From: Comamonadaceae bacterium
GTDB taxonomy: Bacteria; Pseudomonadota; Gammaproteobacteria; Burkholderiales; Burkholderiaceae_C
NCBI GenBank assembly: GCA_027486555.1
Contig: JAIXOX010000081.1
Coordinates: forward strand, 1-58,879
Direction: 5' to 3'
DNA: 58,879 nt
This document shows, in pieces, positions 1-8,463 of the stretch. Under the pieces are notes generated by a model that was not told where the DNA came from, made no database searches, and saw only the letters and a list, made by a program, of their open reading frames with translations. The position numbers were made by a program, and so were the translations under genes. The stretch's first letter is position 1; each line of letters begins with the position of its first letter.

Positions 1-542
1 GCCACTTTGGTCTTTTTGGCGGCTTCGCCTTGCAGGTTTTCCTGCGCGTCCAGCCACGCGGGCAGTTGCACAAAGTTTTTGAGGTTCGGGTTGACCGCGC
101 CCTTGAAGGTGCCAATGGCCACCTCGTAGTCGTTGCGCGTGTCGATCACCACCACATCCGGGTCGGCCAGCAAAGCGTTCCATTCGGCCGGTTTGACGTA
201 CTGGCCAACGGTTTTGTTCGGGTCCAATTCGGGCACGCGCAAGGTCACGATCTCTTTTTTGAGCTTGACCTTCATGCGGGTGAACGGCGGCTTGGGGCTC
301 CACGATTCCTTGTGCGGCAAGCTGGCCAAGCGCGGGTCGGATCGCAAAAACGCCAGCACGGCGCGTATGCCGATCTCAGGACCGGCAATCGTCCCGTTGA
401 TGCCTTCGTGGGCCAGCAGCAAAGTGCCTTTCACATCGTTGGCTTCGCAGCAGGCCTGCAGAGGTGCTTGCAGGTCCACGAAGTCGGGTAAATCGACGAA
501 TTTGTAAAGGGCGGCGGTGAGAAAAATGGGTTCGGTCAACAT
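1..542 (-). CDS. trhO: tRNA uridine(34) 5-hydroxylase TrhO, rhodanese family (3' end outside window)
   Basis: The minus strand read from an ATG at 542 gives an open frame that runs off the window edge, so about 180 N-terminal residues are visible. They begin [20 protein letters not shown] and contain [16 protein letters not shown], the signature of the TrhO/YceA family, then a rhodanese-like stretch [20 protein letters not shown]. The family makes 5-hydroxyuridine at position 34 of tRNAs, using a catalytic cysteine in the rhodanese domain. That cysteine lies beyond the window edge, so catalytic competence cannot be judged. The gene is read away from the next one (DUF1330, same strand) with a 28-bp gap. 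The family call is strong. The exact reaction is taken from knowledge of the family. Confidence 0.9.
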   Translation of the reverse strand, partial: MLTEPIFLTAALYKFVDLPDFVDLQAPLQACCEANDVKGTLLLAHEGINGTIAGPEIGIRAVLAFLRSDPRLASLPHKESWSPKPPFTRMKVKLKKEIVTLRVPELDPNKTVGQYVKPAEWNALLADPDVVVIDTRNDYEVAIGTFKGAVNPNLKNFVQLPAWLDAQENLQGEAAKKTKV

Positions 543-570
543 TCGGCGATTATCCACTTTGCTATCGGGG

Positions 571-858
571 TTATGCCGAATAAGTGGTCAAAACCACATC
601 AGCCGCCTCTTGCCTCAAAGGAATCAGGGCTTGGTAAGCGGCAGACGCATGCCAGCCCTGCGCATCACCCAAAGAAGGGAAACGGATCACCACAATATCA
701 GGGTGCGGGTTGACACCCGAAAACGATTGAACCTGTTCACCCCGAAACACGAGCGCGCCGCCAAAAGGCAGCAAGGTGGCCAAGACCTGTGATCGGTATT
801 GGGCCCATTTTTCGGGATGTTTCACGGTCATTTGACCCACAACAAAGGCTTGAGACAT
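571..858 (-). CDS. DUF1330 family protein
   Basis: This 95-residue protein opens [20 protein letters not shown] and carries the ferredoxin-like pattern of DUF1330 small proteins: an N-terminal strand with VGQMTVK, a central [12 protein letters not shown] strand and [22 protein letters not shown] before the last helix. Length and pattern fit the family (about 95-100 aa, dimeric alpha-beta barrel fold). No catalytic residues are known for the family, so I assign no reaction. It sits 9 bp downstream of the patatin-like gene on the same strand and is probably co-transcribed with it. Confidence 0.8.
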   Translation of the reverse strand: MSQAFVVGQMTVKHPEKWAQYRSQVLATLLPFGGALVFRGEQVQSFSGVNPHPDIVVIRFPSLGDAQGWHASAAYQALIPLRQEAADVVLTTYSA

Positions 859-867
859 GAGTGATCC

Positions 868-1953
868 TTACAAAGGCTGAACCATGGAAGCGTTGGGGTT
901 TTTCAACCAGTGGCTGAACTCATCGGCCAACTGCTGGCTGGCACGGCCCGCCGCGTTCCACACCTTCACCCGTCCCGCCAAATCCCGGTCATAGGTCATG
1001 AAGTCCTTGCGGTCGGGCAATTTGCCGTTCGGCAGGGTTTTGACCCACTCGGGGTTGGGAGTCAAAACGATGGTGTTGTCCAGAAAAGAGCTTGCCCCGT
1101 GCCGCCATTTGAGCGCTTTGTCCAGCCATCCCGGCACCACACTTTTTTGAAAATGCGGGTACAGCACGATGGCACGCTCTGGACCTTTCACTGGTGCAGT
1201 CCAGTTCAGGTGCAGGTGGTAGTCGGTGATGCCGCCATCCCAATACGCGCCAGCGGGTGCGCCGGGGATGTCGTGTACGGCTTTCAGGGCAAACGGGATG
1301 GAGCAGCTGGCCTGCAGTGCGGGCATGAAGTTGCCCTCGACCAAGGCCAGCTGCCGGGTGCGGAAGTCTTGTGCGTCAAAAGGCAAAGCATCGCTTTGGG
1401 CAGAAAACACCACCCGTTCCAGCCAGCCGCCCAGGGCACGGCGGTGCACGGCGTTGCTCAAAAAAGCCCCTGCATAGCCCAGAGGTGTGGCCACCGGGTG
1501 TTCGCGGTGCAGGATGTGACGTCCGCGTGAGGTGACGATGTGAAGCCGGTAACGCGGGTGGTTCAGCACCTCGCCAATGCGGCCACCGTAAAACGCATGC
1601 AGGCTGTGACCAAAGGCTTCGCTCACCTGCTCGGCGCTCACGCGCTTTTGGCCCGGCAGCGGTTCGTAGTGCTGGTGGATGTAGTCGTGTTCCAGTCGTT
1701 CAAACGCGGCCACCGGCTTGTTCAGGCAAGCGGTGGCCATGCGCCACGCGCCAATCGACGCACCCACCAGATCCACGGGCTGGCTGCTTTGGGCCAGCCA
1801 TTCGCCAAAAATGAAGCGATCGAGCGGCCCCAGGATCAAGCCTTTGGGGCCACCGGCCGCGCCCGGAATGACACAGATGTGCTCAGGCAGAAGGCCATGT
1901 TCGCGAATGTGGGCCAAGGCCTTGGGGCCAGCGTGGATGTGGAGGGCTTGCAT
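868..1953 (-). CDS. Patatin-like phospholipase family protein
   Basis: The 361-residue product from the ATG at 1953 has the elements of a patatin hydrolase: a glycine-rich oxyanion stretch PGAAGGPKGLILG (about residues 30-42), the nucleophile elbow GASIG with Ser66, and the catalytic aspartate in WDGG (Asp239). It probably cleaves acyl esters of lipids. No signal peptide is visible, so a cytoplasmic or membrane-edge location is likely. The frame stays open upstream to 2058, but that extension is encoded by the repeat at 1999-2073 and looks nothing like protein, so I chose the internal ATG (MQALHIHAG). There is no strong Shine-Dalgarno. It is followed closely by the DUF1330 gene. Confidence 0.85.
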   Translation of the reverse strand: MQALHIHAGPKALAHIREHGLLPEHICVIPGAAGGPKGLILGPLDRFIFGEWLAQSSQPVDLVGASIGAWRMATACLNKPVAAFERLEHDYIHQHYEPLPGQKRVSAEQVSEAFGHSLHAFYGGRIGEVLNHPRYRLHIVTSRGRHILHREHPVATPLGYAGAFLSNAVHRRALGGWLERVVFSAQSDALPFDAQDFRTRQLALVEGNFMPALQASCSIPFALKAVHDIPGAPAGAYWDGGITDYHLHLNWTAPVKGPERAIVLYPHFQKSVVPGWLDKALKWRHGASSFLDNTIVLTPNPEWVKTLPNGKLPDRKDFMTYDRDLAGRVKVWNAAGRASQQLADEFSHWLKNPNASMVQPL

Positions 1954-1998
1954 GTTGCGATTTTCTGATGAGTACTCAAATCGATGAGTCTTTGAATT

Positions 1999-2073
1999 GT
2001 AGGAGCCCACCCTGTGGGCGATGGTTTCTTGGGGGCGTGTCCCACGCCCATCGCCCACGGGGTGGGCTCCTAC
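1999..2073. repeat. REP doublet, CCCAC stem variant (locus A)
   Basis: Two inverted arms: the left begins GTAGGAGCCCACCC and continues GTGGGCGATGG; the right is its near-exact complement ending GGGTGGGCTCCTAC at 2073. Each arm is itself an imperfect hairpin (CCCAC/GTGGG) behind a GTAGGAG head, the design of REP sequences. It lies between the tex stop (2093) and the patatin-like start (1953). Unlike the other copies, the linker does not contain the GACCACCACC block, and the stem uses CCCAC instead of CGACG or CCCCG. Confidence 0.85.
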
Positions 2074-2092
2074 AAAGCCAGATGGGGCTGGC

Positions 2093-4462
2093 CTATTTTT
2101 TCAGGCCTTGCAGCTTGGCAAAAGCGCTGGCCATGGCAGACCCCGAGCCAGCAGCTGGGGGCGAGGTGTAACCCCCAACCGATCCTCCGCCGCGCTGACG
2201 GTTGTCACGCCCTGCCCCTTCAAACTTGTTGTCACGGGGTCCATCGCGCCTTGCAGGCGCAGCGTCGAGCTTCATGGTCAGGCTGATGCGCTTGCGGGCC
2301 ACATCGACCTCCAACACCTTCACCTTGACGATGTCGCCGGTCTTGACCACCTCGCGGGCGTCGGTCACGAACTTGTTGGCCAACTGGCTCACATGCAGCA
2401 AGCCGTCCTGGTGCACGCCCAAATCGACAAAAGCGCCGAACTGGGCCACGTTGCTCACGGTGCCTTCCAAGGTCATGCCCTCTTTCAGGTCCTTGATGTC
2501 TTCCACGCCATCGGCCAGGCGGGCCACTTTGAAGTCGGGGCGGGGGTCGCGGCCGGGTTTTTCCAGCTCGCCCAGGATGTCCTTGATGGTGATCGCGCCA
2601 AATTTGTCGTTGGCAAACAGCTCAGGCTTGAGGGTTTTCAAAACGTCCGAACGGCCCATGATCTCTTGGATCGGCTTGGCGGTTTTGACGATGATTTGCT
2701 CGACCACCGGGTAGGTTTCGGGGTGCACACCGGTCATGTCCAGCGGGTTGTCACCCCCGCGAATGCGCAAAAAGCCTGCGCTTTGCTCAAAGGTCTTGGC
2801 ACCCAGGCCGGTCACTTTCAGCAAATCTTGCCGCGTTTTGAACACGCCATTGGCATCGCGCCAACGCACCACCGACTTGGCCACACTGCCCGACAGGCCG
2901 GACACGCGGGTCAACAATGGCACGCTGGCGGTGTTGAGGTCCACGCCCACCGAGTTCACGCAGTCTTCGACCACCGCGTCCAGCGTCTTGGCCAGCTCGC
3001 TTTGGTTCACATCGTGCTGGTATTGGCCCACGCCAATCGCCTTGGGGTCGATCTTGACCAACTCCGACAGCGGGTCTTGCAGGCGGCGGGCAATGGAGGC
3101 CGCGCCGCGCAGGCTCACGTCTACGTCGGGCATTTCCTGGCTGGCAAATTCGCTGGCCGAATAGACCGAGGCACCCGCTTCACTGACCACGACTTTTTGG
3201 ATTTCCACGCCATCCCGCAGGCGAGCGAGTTGCTTGATCAAATCACCGGCCAATTTGTCGGTCTCGCGGCTGGCGGTGCCGTTGCCAATGGCGATCAGGT
3301 TGACGTTGTGCTTTTCGCACAGCTTGGCCAGGGTGAAGAGCGAGCCTTCCCAGTCCTTGCGCGGCTCGTGCGGGTACACCGTGGAGGTGTCGACCAGTTT
3401 GCCGGTGGCGTCCACCACGGCCACTTTCACGCCGGTGCGGATGCCCGGGTCCAAGCCCATGACCACGCGGGGGCCAGCGGGCGCGGCCAGCAGCAAATCG
3501 CGCAGGTTGTCAGCAAAGACCTTGATGGCCACTTTTTCCGCGTCCTCGCGCAGGCGGGTGAACAGGTCGCGCTCGGTAGACAAGCTCAGCTTCACGCGCC
3601 AGGTCCAGGCCACGCACTTGCGGATCAGGTCGTCCGAGGGGCGCGACGCATGGCTCCAGCCCAGGTGCATGGCGATCTTGCCTTCGGCGATGCTGGGTTT
3701 GCCGGGTTCCGGCTCTACCGGCAGCACCAGTTTGGCGTCCAACATTTCCAAAGCGCGGCCACGGAACACGGCCAAAGCGCGGTGCGAAGGCACCCGGCCA
3801 ATCGGCTCGTCGTAGTCAAAGTAATCGCGGAATTTGGACACGTCAGCGTTGTTCTCGTCTTTGCCGGCGGCCAATTTGCTTTTGAACAGGCCCTCGTTCC
3901 ACAGCCATTCGCGCAGGGCCTGCACGAGTGAGGCGTCTTCGGCCCAGCGCTCGCTCAGCAAATCGCGCACGCCATCCAGCACGGCGACTGTGGTCGTGAA
4001 ATCAGCGCCTTCGATGGCGCCTGCGGCCAGCACAAAGGCTTGGGCCTCGGTGTGCGGGTCGAGTGTGGGGTCGGCAAACAGCTTGTCGGCCAGCGGCTCC
4101 AGTCCGGCTTCGCGGGCAATCATGCCCTTGGTGCGGCGCTTGGGCTTGAAGGGCAGGTACAGGTCATCCAGCTCTTGTTTGGTGGGGGCGGCGTCGATGG
4201 CGGCCAGCAGCTCGGGCGTCATCTTGCCCTGCTCGGTGATGCTTTTGATCACGGCGGCGCGGCGGTCTTCGAGTTCGCGCAAATAGCCCAAGCGTGATTC
4301 GAGCTCGCGCAGCTGGATGTCGTCCAGCCCGCCGGTCACTTCTTTGCGGTAACGGGCAATGAAGGGCACGGTCGCTCCGCCATCGAGCAACTCCACAGCG
4401 GTCTTGACTTGCTCAGGGCGGATCCGGATTTCAGAGGCCAGTTGGGCCAGGATTTTTTGCAT
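2093..4462 (-). CDS. tex: Tex family RNA-binding transcription accessory protein
   Basis: This 789-residue protein matches Tex from end to end: MQKILAQLASEIRIRPEQV and GATVPFIARYRKEVTGGLDD at the N-terminus, a YqgF/RNase H-like core with VVMGLDPGIRTGVKVAVVD (about residue 330), helix-hairpin-helix repeats (SVGVDLNTASVPLLTRVSGL, about 485), and a C-terminal S1 domain (MTLEGTVSNVAQFGAFVDLG, about 645-715). The last 70 residues are a low-complexity Arg/Gly-rich tail (DNRQRGGGSVGG) ending in AKLQGLKK. Tex binds nucleic acid and contacts the transcription machinery; its detailed role varies by species. Length is normal (about 770-790 aa). Confidence 0.96.
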   Translation of the reverse strand: MQKILAQLASEIRIRPEQVKTAVELLDGGATVPFIARYRKEVTGGLDDIQLRELESRLGYLRELEDRRAAVIKSITEQGKMTPELLAAIDAAPTKQELDDLYLPFKPKRRTKGMIAREAGLEPLADKLFADPTLDPHTEAQAFVLAAGAIEGADFTTTVAVLDGVRDLLSERWAEDASLVQALREWLWNEGLFKSKLAAGKDENNADVSKFRDYFDYDEPIGRVPSHRALAVFRGRALEMLDAKLVLPVEPEPGKPSIAEGKIAMHLGWSHASRPSDDLIRKCVAWTWRVKLSLSTERDLFTRLREDAEKVAIKVFADNLRDLLLAAPAGPRVVMGLDPGIRTGVKVAVVDATGKLVDTSTVYPHEPRKDWEGSLFTLAKLCEKHNVNLIAIGNGTASRETDKLAGDLIKQLARLRDGVEIQKVVVSEAGASVYSASEFASQEMPDVDVSLRGAASIARRLQDPLSELVKIDPKAIGVGQYQHDVNQSELAKTLDAVVEDCVNSVGVDLNTASVPLLTRVSGLSGSVAKSVVRWRDANGVFKTRQDLLKVTGLGAKTFEQSAGFLRIRGGDNPLDMTGVHPETYPVVEQIIVKTAKPIQEIMGRSDVLKTLKPELFANDKFGAITIKDILGELEKPGRDPRPDFKVARLADGVEDIKDLKEGMTLEGTVSNVAQFGAFVDLGVHQDGLLHVSQLANKFVTDAREVVKTGDIVKVKVLEVDVARKRISLTMKLDAAPARRDGPRDNKFEGAGRDNRQRGGGSVGGYTSPPAAGSGSAMASAFAKLQGLKK

Positions 4463-4608
4463 CGCTCGGTCACATCTCTAGATAGAAAGCGGGCGAGTTT
4501 GCCACAAAGCCTGTCTTGATCGACCACCCCAAAGCGCAGCCAATGGATGAGTCGTCAAAATCGTTAAAAGAGAAAATTGGTGCACTTTGACAAATTTCAC
4601 CAAATTTA

Positions 4609-4637
4609 TCGACAAAGTTGACAATTGAGAAGATAAT
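4609..4637 (+). promoter_or_regulatory. Candidate sigma-70 promoter of the small lipoprotein gene
   Basis: TCGACA at 4609-4614 and GATAAT at 4632-4637 are separated by 17 bp, in a markedly AT-rich gap (about 4550-4690) within an otherwise GC-rich region. A TTGACA at 4619-4624 overlaps the spacer. The -10 lies about 55 bp upstream of the ATG at 4692. Confidence 0.5.
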
Positions 4638-4691
4638 AAACACATAAACATACAAATTCATCTACAATCGTCAACCAAGAGATACCTCTTT

Positions 4692-5084
4692 ATGAAATTC
4701 GTTGAATCTAAGCTCAGCTTCTCTGGTAAACGCCTGCTCCGCACCCTGACCCTGGTGGCTTTGGCCTTGGGCATTTGTGCGTGCGCCAGCGTGCCATCGC
4801 AAAACATTTCGTCCAATGAGTTCAATGCGTTCAACGCCATGCCGACCCAAAATCGGATCATGAACAATGTGCGTATCAAATGGGAAATCAGGGACGATGT
4901 GGCGCAATATTGCGCTCGGGCCTACCAAATGGGGCGTGAACAGGCCTATTTGACGCCCCCACTCGCCTGCGCCATATGGGACGCCGTGAAGGCCGAATGC
5001 ACCGTGGTCACTGGCCCCGTGACCACCCATGTGGCCTTGGGCCACGAGGTTCGGCATTGCTTTGAGGGGCACTTTCACCGTTGA
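4692..5084 (+). CDS. Small secreted/lipoprotein-like protein with C-terminal HExxH motif
   Basis: This 130-residue product has a basic start and a hydrophobic segment LLRTLTLVALALGICACAS (residues 15-33). The ICAC and CACAS stretches resemble a lipobox, so export as a lipoprotein is likely, though the -3 to +1 residues are not ideal. The mature part has no enzyme family I recognise. It ends HEVRHCFEGHFHR: an HExxH motif with two more histidines five and seven residues after the second one, which could bind a metal. The metzincin spacing (HExxHxxGxxH) is not met. It is isolated between tex and an SDR gene, both on the other strand. Start chosen at the ATG behind AAGAGATACC. Confidence 0.7.
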   Translation: MKFVESKLSFSGKRLLRTLTLVALALGICACASVPSQNISSNEFNAFNAMPTQNRIMNNVRIKWEIRDDVAQYCARAYQMGREQAYLTPPLACAIWDAVKAECTVVTGPVTTHVALGHEVRHCFEGHFHR

Positions 5085-5095
5085 ACCGGTGAAAG
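5072..5095. terminator. Hairpin between convergent genes
   Basis: CTTTCACCG (5072-5080), loop TTGAAC and CGGTGAAAG (5087-5095) form a perfect 9-bp stem. It overlaps the stop codon of the lipoprotein gene and lies 8 bp from the end of the convergent SDR gene. There is no T-run on either side, so intrinsic termination is only possible, not clear. Confidence 0.4.
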
Positions 5096-5102
5096 CCCAA
5101 AA

Positions 5103-6008
5103 TCAACTTTCGCGCAGGGCCTTGCGCAAACCCTCGCCCACCTCGGGTCGAGCGGCAAAAGGGTCAGGCGGGTTCAGGCCTTGCACAATCGCCTCCATGC
5201 GGCTTTGCACATTGCCCAGCGCCTGCGGGTGGCTGTAGATGTAGAACTGCCCGCTGGCCACGGCATCGAACACTTTTTGAGCCACATCGGTGGCTGACAC
5301 CTTGCCACTGCCAACAGCTTTATCACTTTGCGCTTGTCCTATCAATTGGCTCGCCGTGGGCTTGTCGGCGGCCAGATCGGCGGGACGGTTGCGGTGGCTC
5401 TGGCTGATGCCGGTGGGCACAAAGTAAGGGCACAGCACGCTGGCACTGACCTGGTCACTGACCAACTGCAAGTCCTGGTACAGCGTTTCGGTCAAGGACA
5501 CCACCGCGTGCTTGCTCACGTTGTAAATGCCCATATTGGGGGGCGTCAACAAACCGGCCATGCTGGCGGTGTTGACGATGTGACCCCGGTAAGCCGGATC
5601 GGCCTTGGCGGCTTCGAGCATCATGGGGGTGAACAGGCGCACGCCGTGCACCACCCCCCAGAGATTGACGCCCAGCACCCATTCCCAGTCGGCCACCGAG
5701 TTTTCCCACACCAGGCCACCAGCACCCACGCCCGCGTTGTTGAACACGAAGTGCGGTGCACCAAAGCGTGCTTTCACGTCAGCGGCCAGTTGCTCCATGG
5801 CCTGAGCGTTGGCCACATCGACCTTGCGGGCCAGCACCTGAACGCCTTGCGCGGTCATTTCAGCTTCGGCTTTGTCCAGCGCGTCTTGCTGCACATCCAC
5901 CAACACCAGGTTCATGCCCAGCTTGGCGCCAATGCGGGCGCATTCCAGGCCAAAGCCGGAGCCTGCACCGGTCAGGACCGCGGTTTTGCCTTTGAAGTTG
6001 TCAATCAT
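5103..6008 (-). CDS. SDR family NAD(P)-dependent oxidoreductase
   Basis: This 301-residue classical short-chain dehydrogenase has the cofactor motif TGAGSGFG (residues 14-21), NNAG in VFNNAGVG (about 89), the catalytic serine in NTASMAG and the YxxxK pair in IYNVSKHAV (about 160). Asp at the end of strand 2 (LVLVDVQ) suggests NAD rather than NADP. It is about 50 residues longer than the minimal SDR, with an extended C-terminus. Its start overlaps the upstream GST-like gene by 4 bp, so the two are translationally coupled. Substrate unknown; the context of acyl-CoA genes suggests a lipid-derived alcohol or ketone. Confidence 0.88.
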   Translation of the reverse strand: MIDNFKGKTAVLTGAGSGFGLECARIGAKLGMNLVLVDVQQDALDKAEAEMTAQGVQVLARKVDVANAQAMEQLAADVKARFGAPHFVFNNAGVGAGGLVWENSVADWEWVLGVNLWGVVHGVRLFTPMMLEAAKADPAYRGHIVNTASMAGLLTPPNMGIYNVSKHAVVSLTETLYQDLQLVSDQVSASVLCPYFVPTGISQSHRNRPADLAADKPTASQLIGQAQSDKAVGSGKVSATDVAQKVFDAVASGQFYIYSHPQALGNVQSRMEAIVQGLNPPDPFAARPEVGEGLRKALRES

Positions 6009-6940
6009 GGGGAAACCTTTTTGAGAGTGAACCCGACACGCGGGAAATGGACATGAACAGTGCCCGCACGCTCATCGGTGCGGCGCAAGGTATAGCGGGT
6101 TCGGGTGGCTGCCACCAACTCGCCCACGCTTGGCTCAAGGCCAAAGTTGTCGGCCGCGATCACCACTTGGCTGCCCAAGGCGATACCGTGCTCGTCCTGG
6201 AACACCTCGCCCTGCACAGCCGCAGGCATTGAGCTGCGGGCGGTTTGCAAGGCTTCTTCGGCGCTGCATTTGCCGGGCGTGCCGTGGCCGATGGCCTTCA
6301 TGCGGACCATCCAGATTTTGACTTCGGGTGTCGCATCCAAAATGCCCGCCAAGGCTGACGTGCGTTCTTGCGTGAACCACAGCGGGTGGTAAGCCGCAAA
6401 GTCGGCCACACAAGGCTGGGCACCGAACAAAAAATCTTGCCCGTGCAGCATGCTGGCCAGGCGGCGCAGGTAGCTTTTGTAGGTGGCGGTGGCATCGGTG
6501 GATGACATGCGCGCTGCGCCACTGCGCATGGCGGCGCGGTCGGCCACAAAGGCCTGCACACCCTCAGCAGGCGCGCCCGCAAAAACTTGCGCCACACCCG
6601 CAGGCTGGAAGTTGTAGGCCATGGACGCCGTGAACAAAGCGCTGTCGGCCCACTGCGCCACGATGCGAGCCGCGCCTTTGACGGCATCGGGGTACAGCGT
6701 GGGTGTGGGGGCCAGGTGCTCCAGCACATCACAAATCAGTGCGGTGTCGCAGTAAATGTCTGCGCCGATCTGCAGCACCGGGGTTTTGCGGTAGCCGCCT
6801 GTGAGCGCGGTCAAGTCGGGCTTGGGCATGATCATCGGGATGAACACGCTCTTCCAGGCCAGTTGCTTGTGGCCCAAAATCAACCGGATTTTCTCGGCAA
6901 ACGGCGAGGTAGGGTAGTGGTGCAGGATCAGATCAGACAT
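6005..6940 (-). CDS. Glutathione S-transferase family protein (two-domain, long form)
   Basis: This 311-residue protein starts with a thioredoxin-like GST N-domain: LILHHYPTSPFAEKIRLILG (residues 4-23) with the active-site region YPTSPFAEKIR, and TPVLQIGADIYCDTALICDVLE (about 53-74), which matches the glutathione-binding cis-Pro and DT/ES region. An all-alpha C-domain follows. The last 80 residues (VQGEVFQDEHGIALGSQVVI and TRTRYTLRRTDERAGTVHVHFPR) form an extra beta-rich tail found in a subset of these proteins. Probable role: glutathione conjugation or peroxide handling in the catabolic block. Specific substrate unknown. Overlaps the SDR start by 4 bp. Confidence 0.85.
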   Translation of the reverse strand: MSDLILHHYPTSPFAEKIRLILGHKQLAWKSVFIPMIMPKPDLTALTGGYRKTPVLQIGADIYCDTALICDVLEHLAPTPTLYPDAVKGAARIVAQWADSALFTASMAYNFQPAGVAQVFAGAPAEGVQAFVADRAAMRSGAARMSSTDATATYKSYLRRLASMLHGQDFLFGAQPCVADFAAYHPLWFTQERTSALAGILDATPEVKIWMVRMKAIGHGTPGKCSAEEALQTARSSMPAAVQGEVFQDEHGIALGSQVVIAADNFGLEPSVGELVAATRTRYTLRRTDERAGTVHVHFPRVGFTLKKVSP

Positions 6941-6950
6941 GCGGCCAGCC

Positions 6951-7967
6951 TCAGATCAACTTGACCAGCTGTTTGCCAAAGTTCTTGCCTTTGAGCAAAC
7001 CCAGGAAAGCTTCGGGCGCAGCGGCCAAACCTTGGGCCACAGATTCGCGGGGGCGCAGCTGGCCGGTGCCGATCAGGGTGCCCAGCTCTTGCAAGGCCTC
7101 GGGCCAGACTTCCATGTGCTCGCTGACGATGAAGCCTTCGATCTTCATGCGGTTGATGAGGATGAGGGCCGGGTTGCTCATGGGCAGCGGCGCGCCGTCG
7201 TAGCCCGCGATCATGCCGCACACCGCAATGCGGGCAAAAGCGTTGGTGCGCAACATCACCGCATCCAAAACCATGCCGCCGACGTTTTCAAAGTGGCCGT
7301 CGATGCCGTTCGGGCAGGCTTCGCGCAGCGCCTTGGACAGGCTGATGTAGTCCGAGTGTTCTTTGTAGTCGATGCAGGCGTCAAAACCCAGTTCGTTCAC
7401 CACGTAATCGCATTTGTCTTTGCCACCGGCAATGCCCACCACGCGGCAGCCGCGTGCTTTGGCCAAAGCACCGTAGGCGCTGCCCACCGCGCCGCTGGCC
7501 GCGCTCACGGTCACGGTTTCACCCGCTTTGGGGGCGATGATTTTGCACAGGCCATACCACGCGGTCACGCCGGGCATGCCCACTGCGCCCAGGTAGTGCG
7601 ACAGCGGCACATGGGTGGTGTCAACCTTGCGCAAGGCACCGATGACGTTGGCATCGACCACGCTGTATTCTTGCCAGCCGCCCATGCCCACGACTTGGTC
7701 GCCAACCTGAAATTTGGGGTGCTGGCTCTCTACCACTTCGCCCACGGTGCCACCGATCATGACCTGACCCAAGGGCTGGGGCACGGCGTAGCTTTTGCTC
7801 TCGTTCATGCGGCCACGCATGTAGGGGTCCAGGCTCATGAAGTGGTGCTTGACCAGCACTTGGCCGTCTTGCAAGGCCGGAATGGCGGCTTCAACCAGTT
7901 TGAAGTTGGCCACAGTGGCTTCGCCTTGGGGGCGGTTGTCGAGCACGATTTGGTGGTTGAGGGTCAT
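6951..7967 (-). CDS. NADP-dependent medium-chain oxidoreductase (CurA/prostaglandin-reductase-like)
   Basis: The 338-residue product from the ATG at 7967 opens MTLNHQIVLDNRPQGEATVANF, typical of MDR reductases related to CurA and leukotriene B4 dehydrogenase. Visible motifs are the N-domain LVKHHFMSLDPYMRGRM and the Rossmann segment VSAASGAVGSAYGALAKARG (about residues 154-173), followed by VVGIAGGKDKC. These zinc-free enzymes reduce the double bond of alpha,beta-unsaturated ketones or aldehydes with NADPH. The frame is open upstream to 8090, but GGAGAC sits just before the ATG at 7967, so I took that start. It is 10 bp from the GST gene and probably in the same operon. Confidence 0.9.
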   Translation of the reverse strand: MTLNHQIVLDNRPQGEATVANFKLVEAAIPALQDGQVLVKHHFMSLDPYMRGRMNESKSYAVPQPLGQVMIGGTVGEVVESQHPKFQVGDQVVGMGGWQEYSVVDANVIGALRKVDTTHVPLSHYLGAVGMPGVTAWYGLCKIIAPKAGETVTVSAASGAVGSAYGALAKARGCRVVGIAGGKDKCDYVVNELGFDACIDYKEHSDYISLSKALREACPNGIDGHFENVGGMVLDAVMLRTNAFARIAVCGMIAGYDGAPLPMSNPALILINRMKIEGFIVSEHMEVWPEALQELGTLIGTGQLRPRESVAQGLAAAPEAFLGLLKGKNFGKQLVKLI

Positions 7968-8020
7968 AAAAAGGTCTCCAGTGGTTGCTAAAAAAATCAA
8001 GGCCAATGACTGCGTTGGGG

Positions 8021-8443
8021 TCAGTCGGTGGCTGTGGGAAGTGTTTCGCGGTGGGGCACATATTTGAAGGTGCCCGTGGCCATAGCGCAAAGCTGCCCTT
8101 GGGCGTCGTAGACCCGAGCCTCGGTGAAGGCCATGGACTTGGTGCGGTGCTGCAGCAAACCTCGGCCGGTCAGGTGCTGACCCGACCCAACAATGGCAGG
8201 ACGCATGAAACTCGTTTTCATCTCGATGGTGACCACGCCAAAACCCGGGTCGACACTGCGCGCCGCAGTGGCCATGACCACGTCCAAAAACGTCATCACG
8301 GCCCCGCCATGGGTCACATCGAATGAATTGAGGTGTTCGGGACGGGGGGCAAAATGCAACTCGGATCGGCCCCCTTCAAAAACTTCGAGGCTGAAACCCA
8401 GGTGGTCCACAAAGGGAATCTTGACGCCAAACGGAATGCTCAT
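8021..8443 (-). CDS. PaaI-type hotdog-fold thioesterase
   Basis: This 140-residue hotdog protein contains NSFDVTHGGAVMTFLDVVMA (about residues 39-58), where HGG followed by the central helix is the PaaI/YdiI-type active-site region, then VTIEMKTSFMRPA and GRGLLQHRTKSMAFTEARVY as the later strands. Such enzymes hydrolyse acyl-CoA thioesters and fit the surrounding beta-oxidation genes by releasing CoA from dead-end intermediates. A longer frame exists up to 8917, but it runs across the SDR gene in another frame; the ATG at 8443 gives the family-sized product. 20 bp downstream of the SDR gene. Confidence 0.88.
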   Translation of the reverse strand: MSIPFGVKIPFVDHLGFSLEVFEGGRSELHFAPRPEHLNSFDVTHGGAVMTFLDVVMATAARSVDPGFGVVTIEMKTSFMRPAIVGSGQHLTGRGLLQHRTKSMAFTEARVYDAQGQLCAMATGTFKYVPHRETLPTATD

Positions 8444-8463
8444 GAACTGCCCTGCTCTCGCAC

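Noticed and set aside
1954..2058. N-terminal extension of the patatin-like gene
   Set aside because: The extension is encoded by the REP doublet and has no protein-like sequence; the family begins at the ATG at 1953.
4692..5084. Metzincin-type zinc protease
   Set aside because: The spacing is HExxHxxxGHxH, not HExxHxxGxxH, and the protein ends there, leaving no Met-turn.
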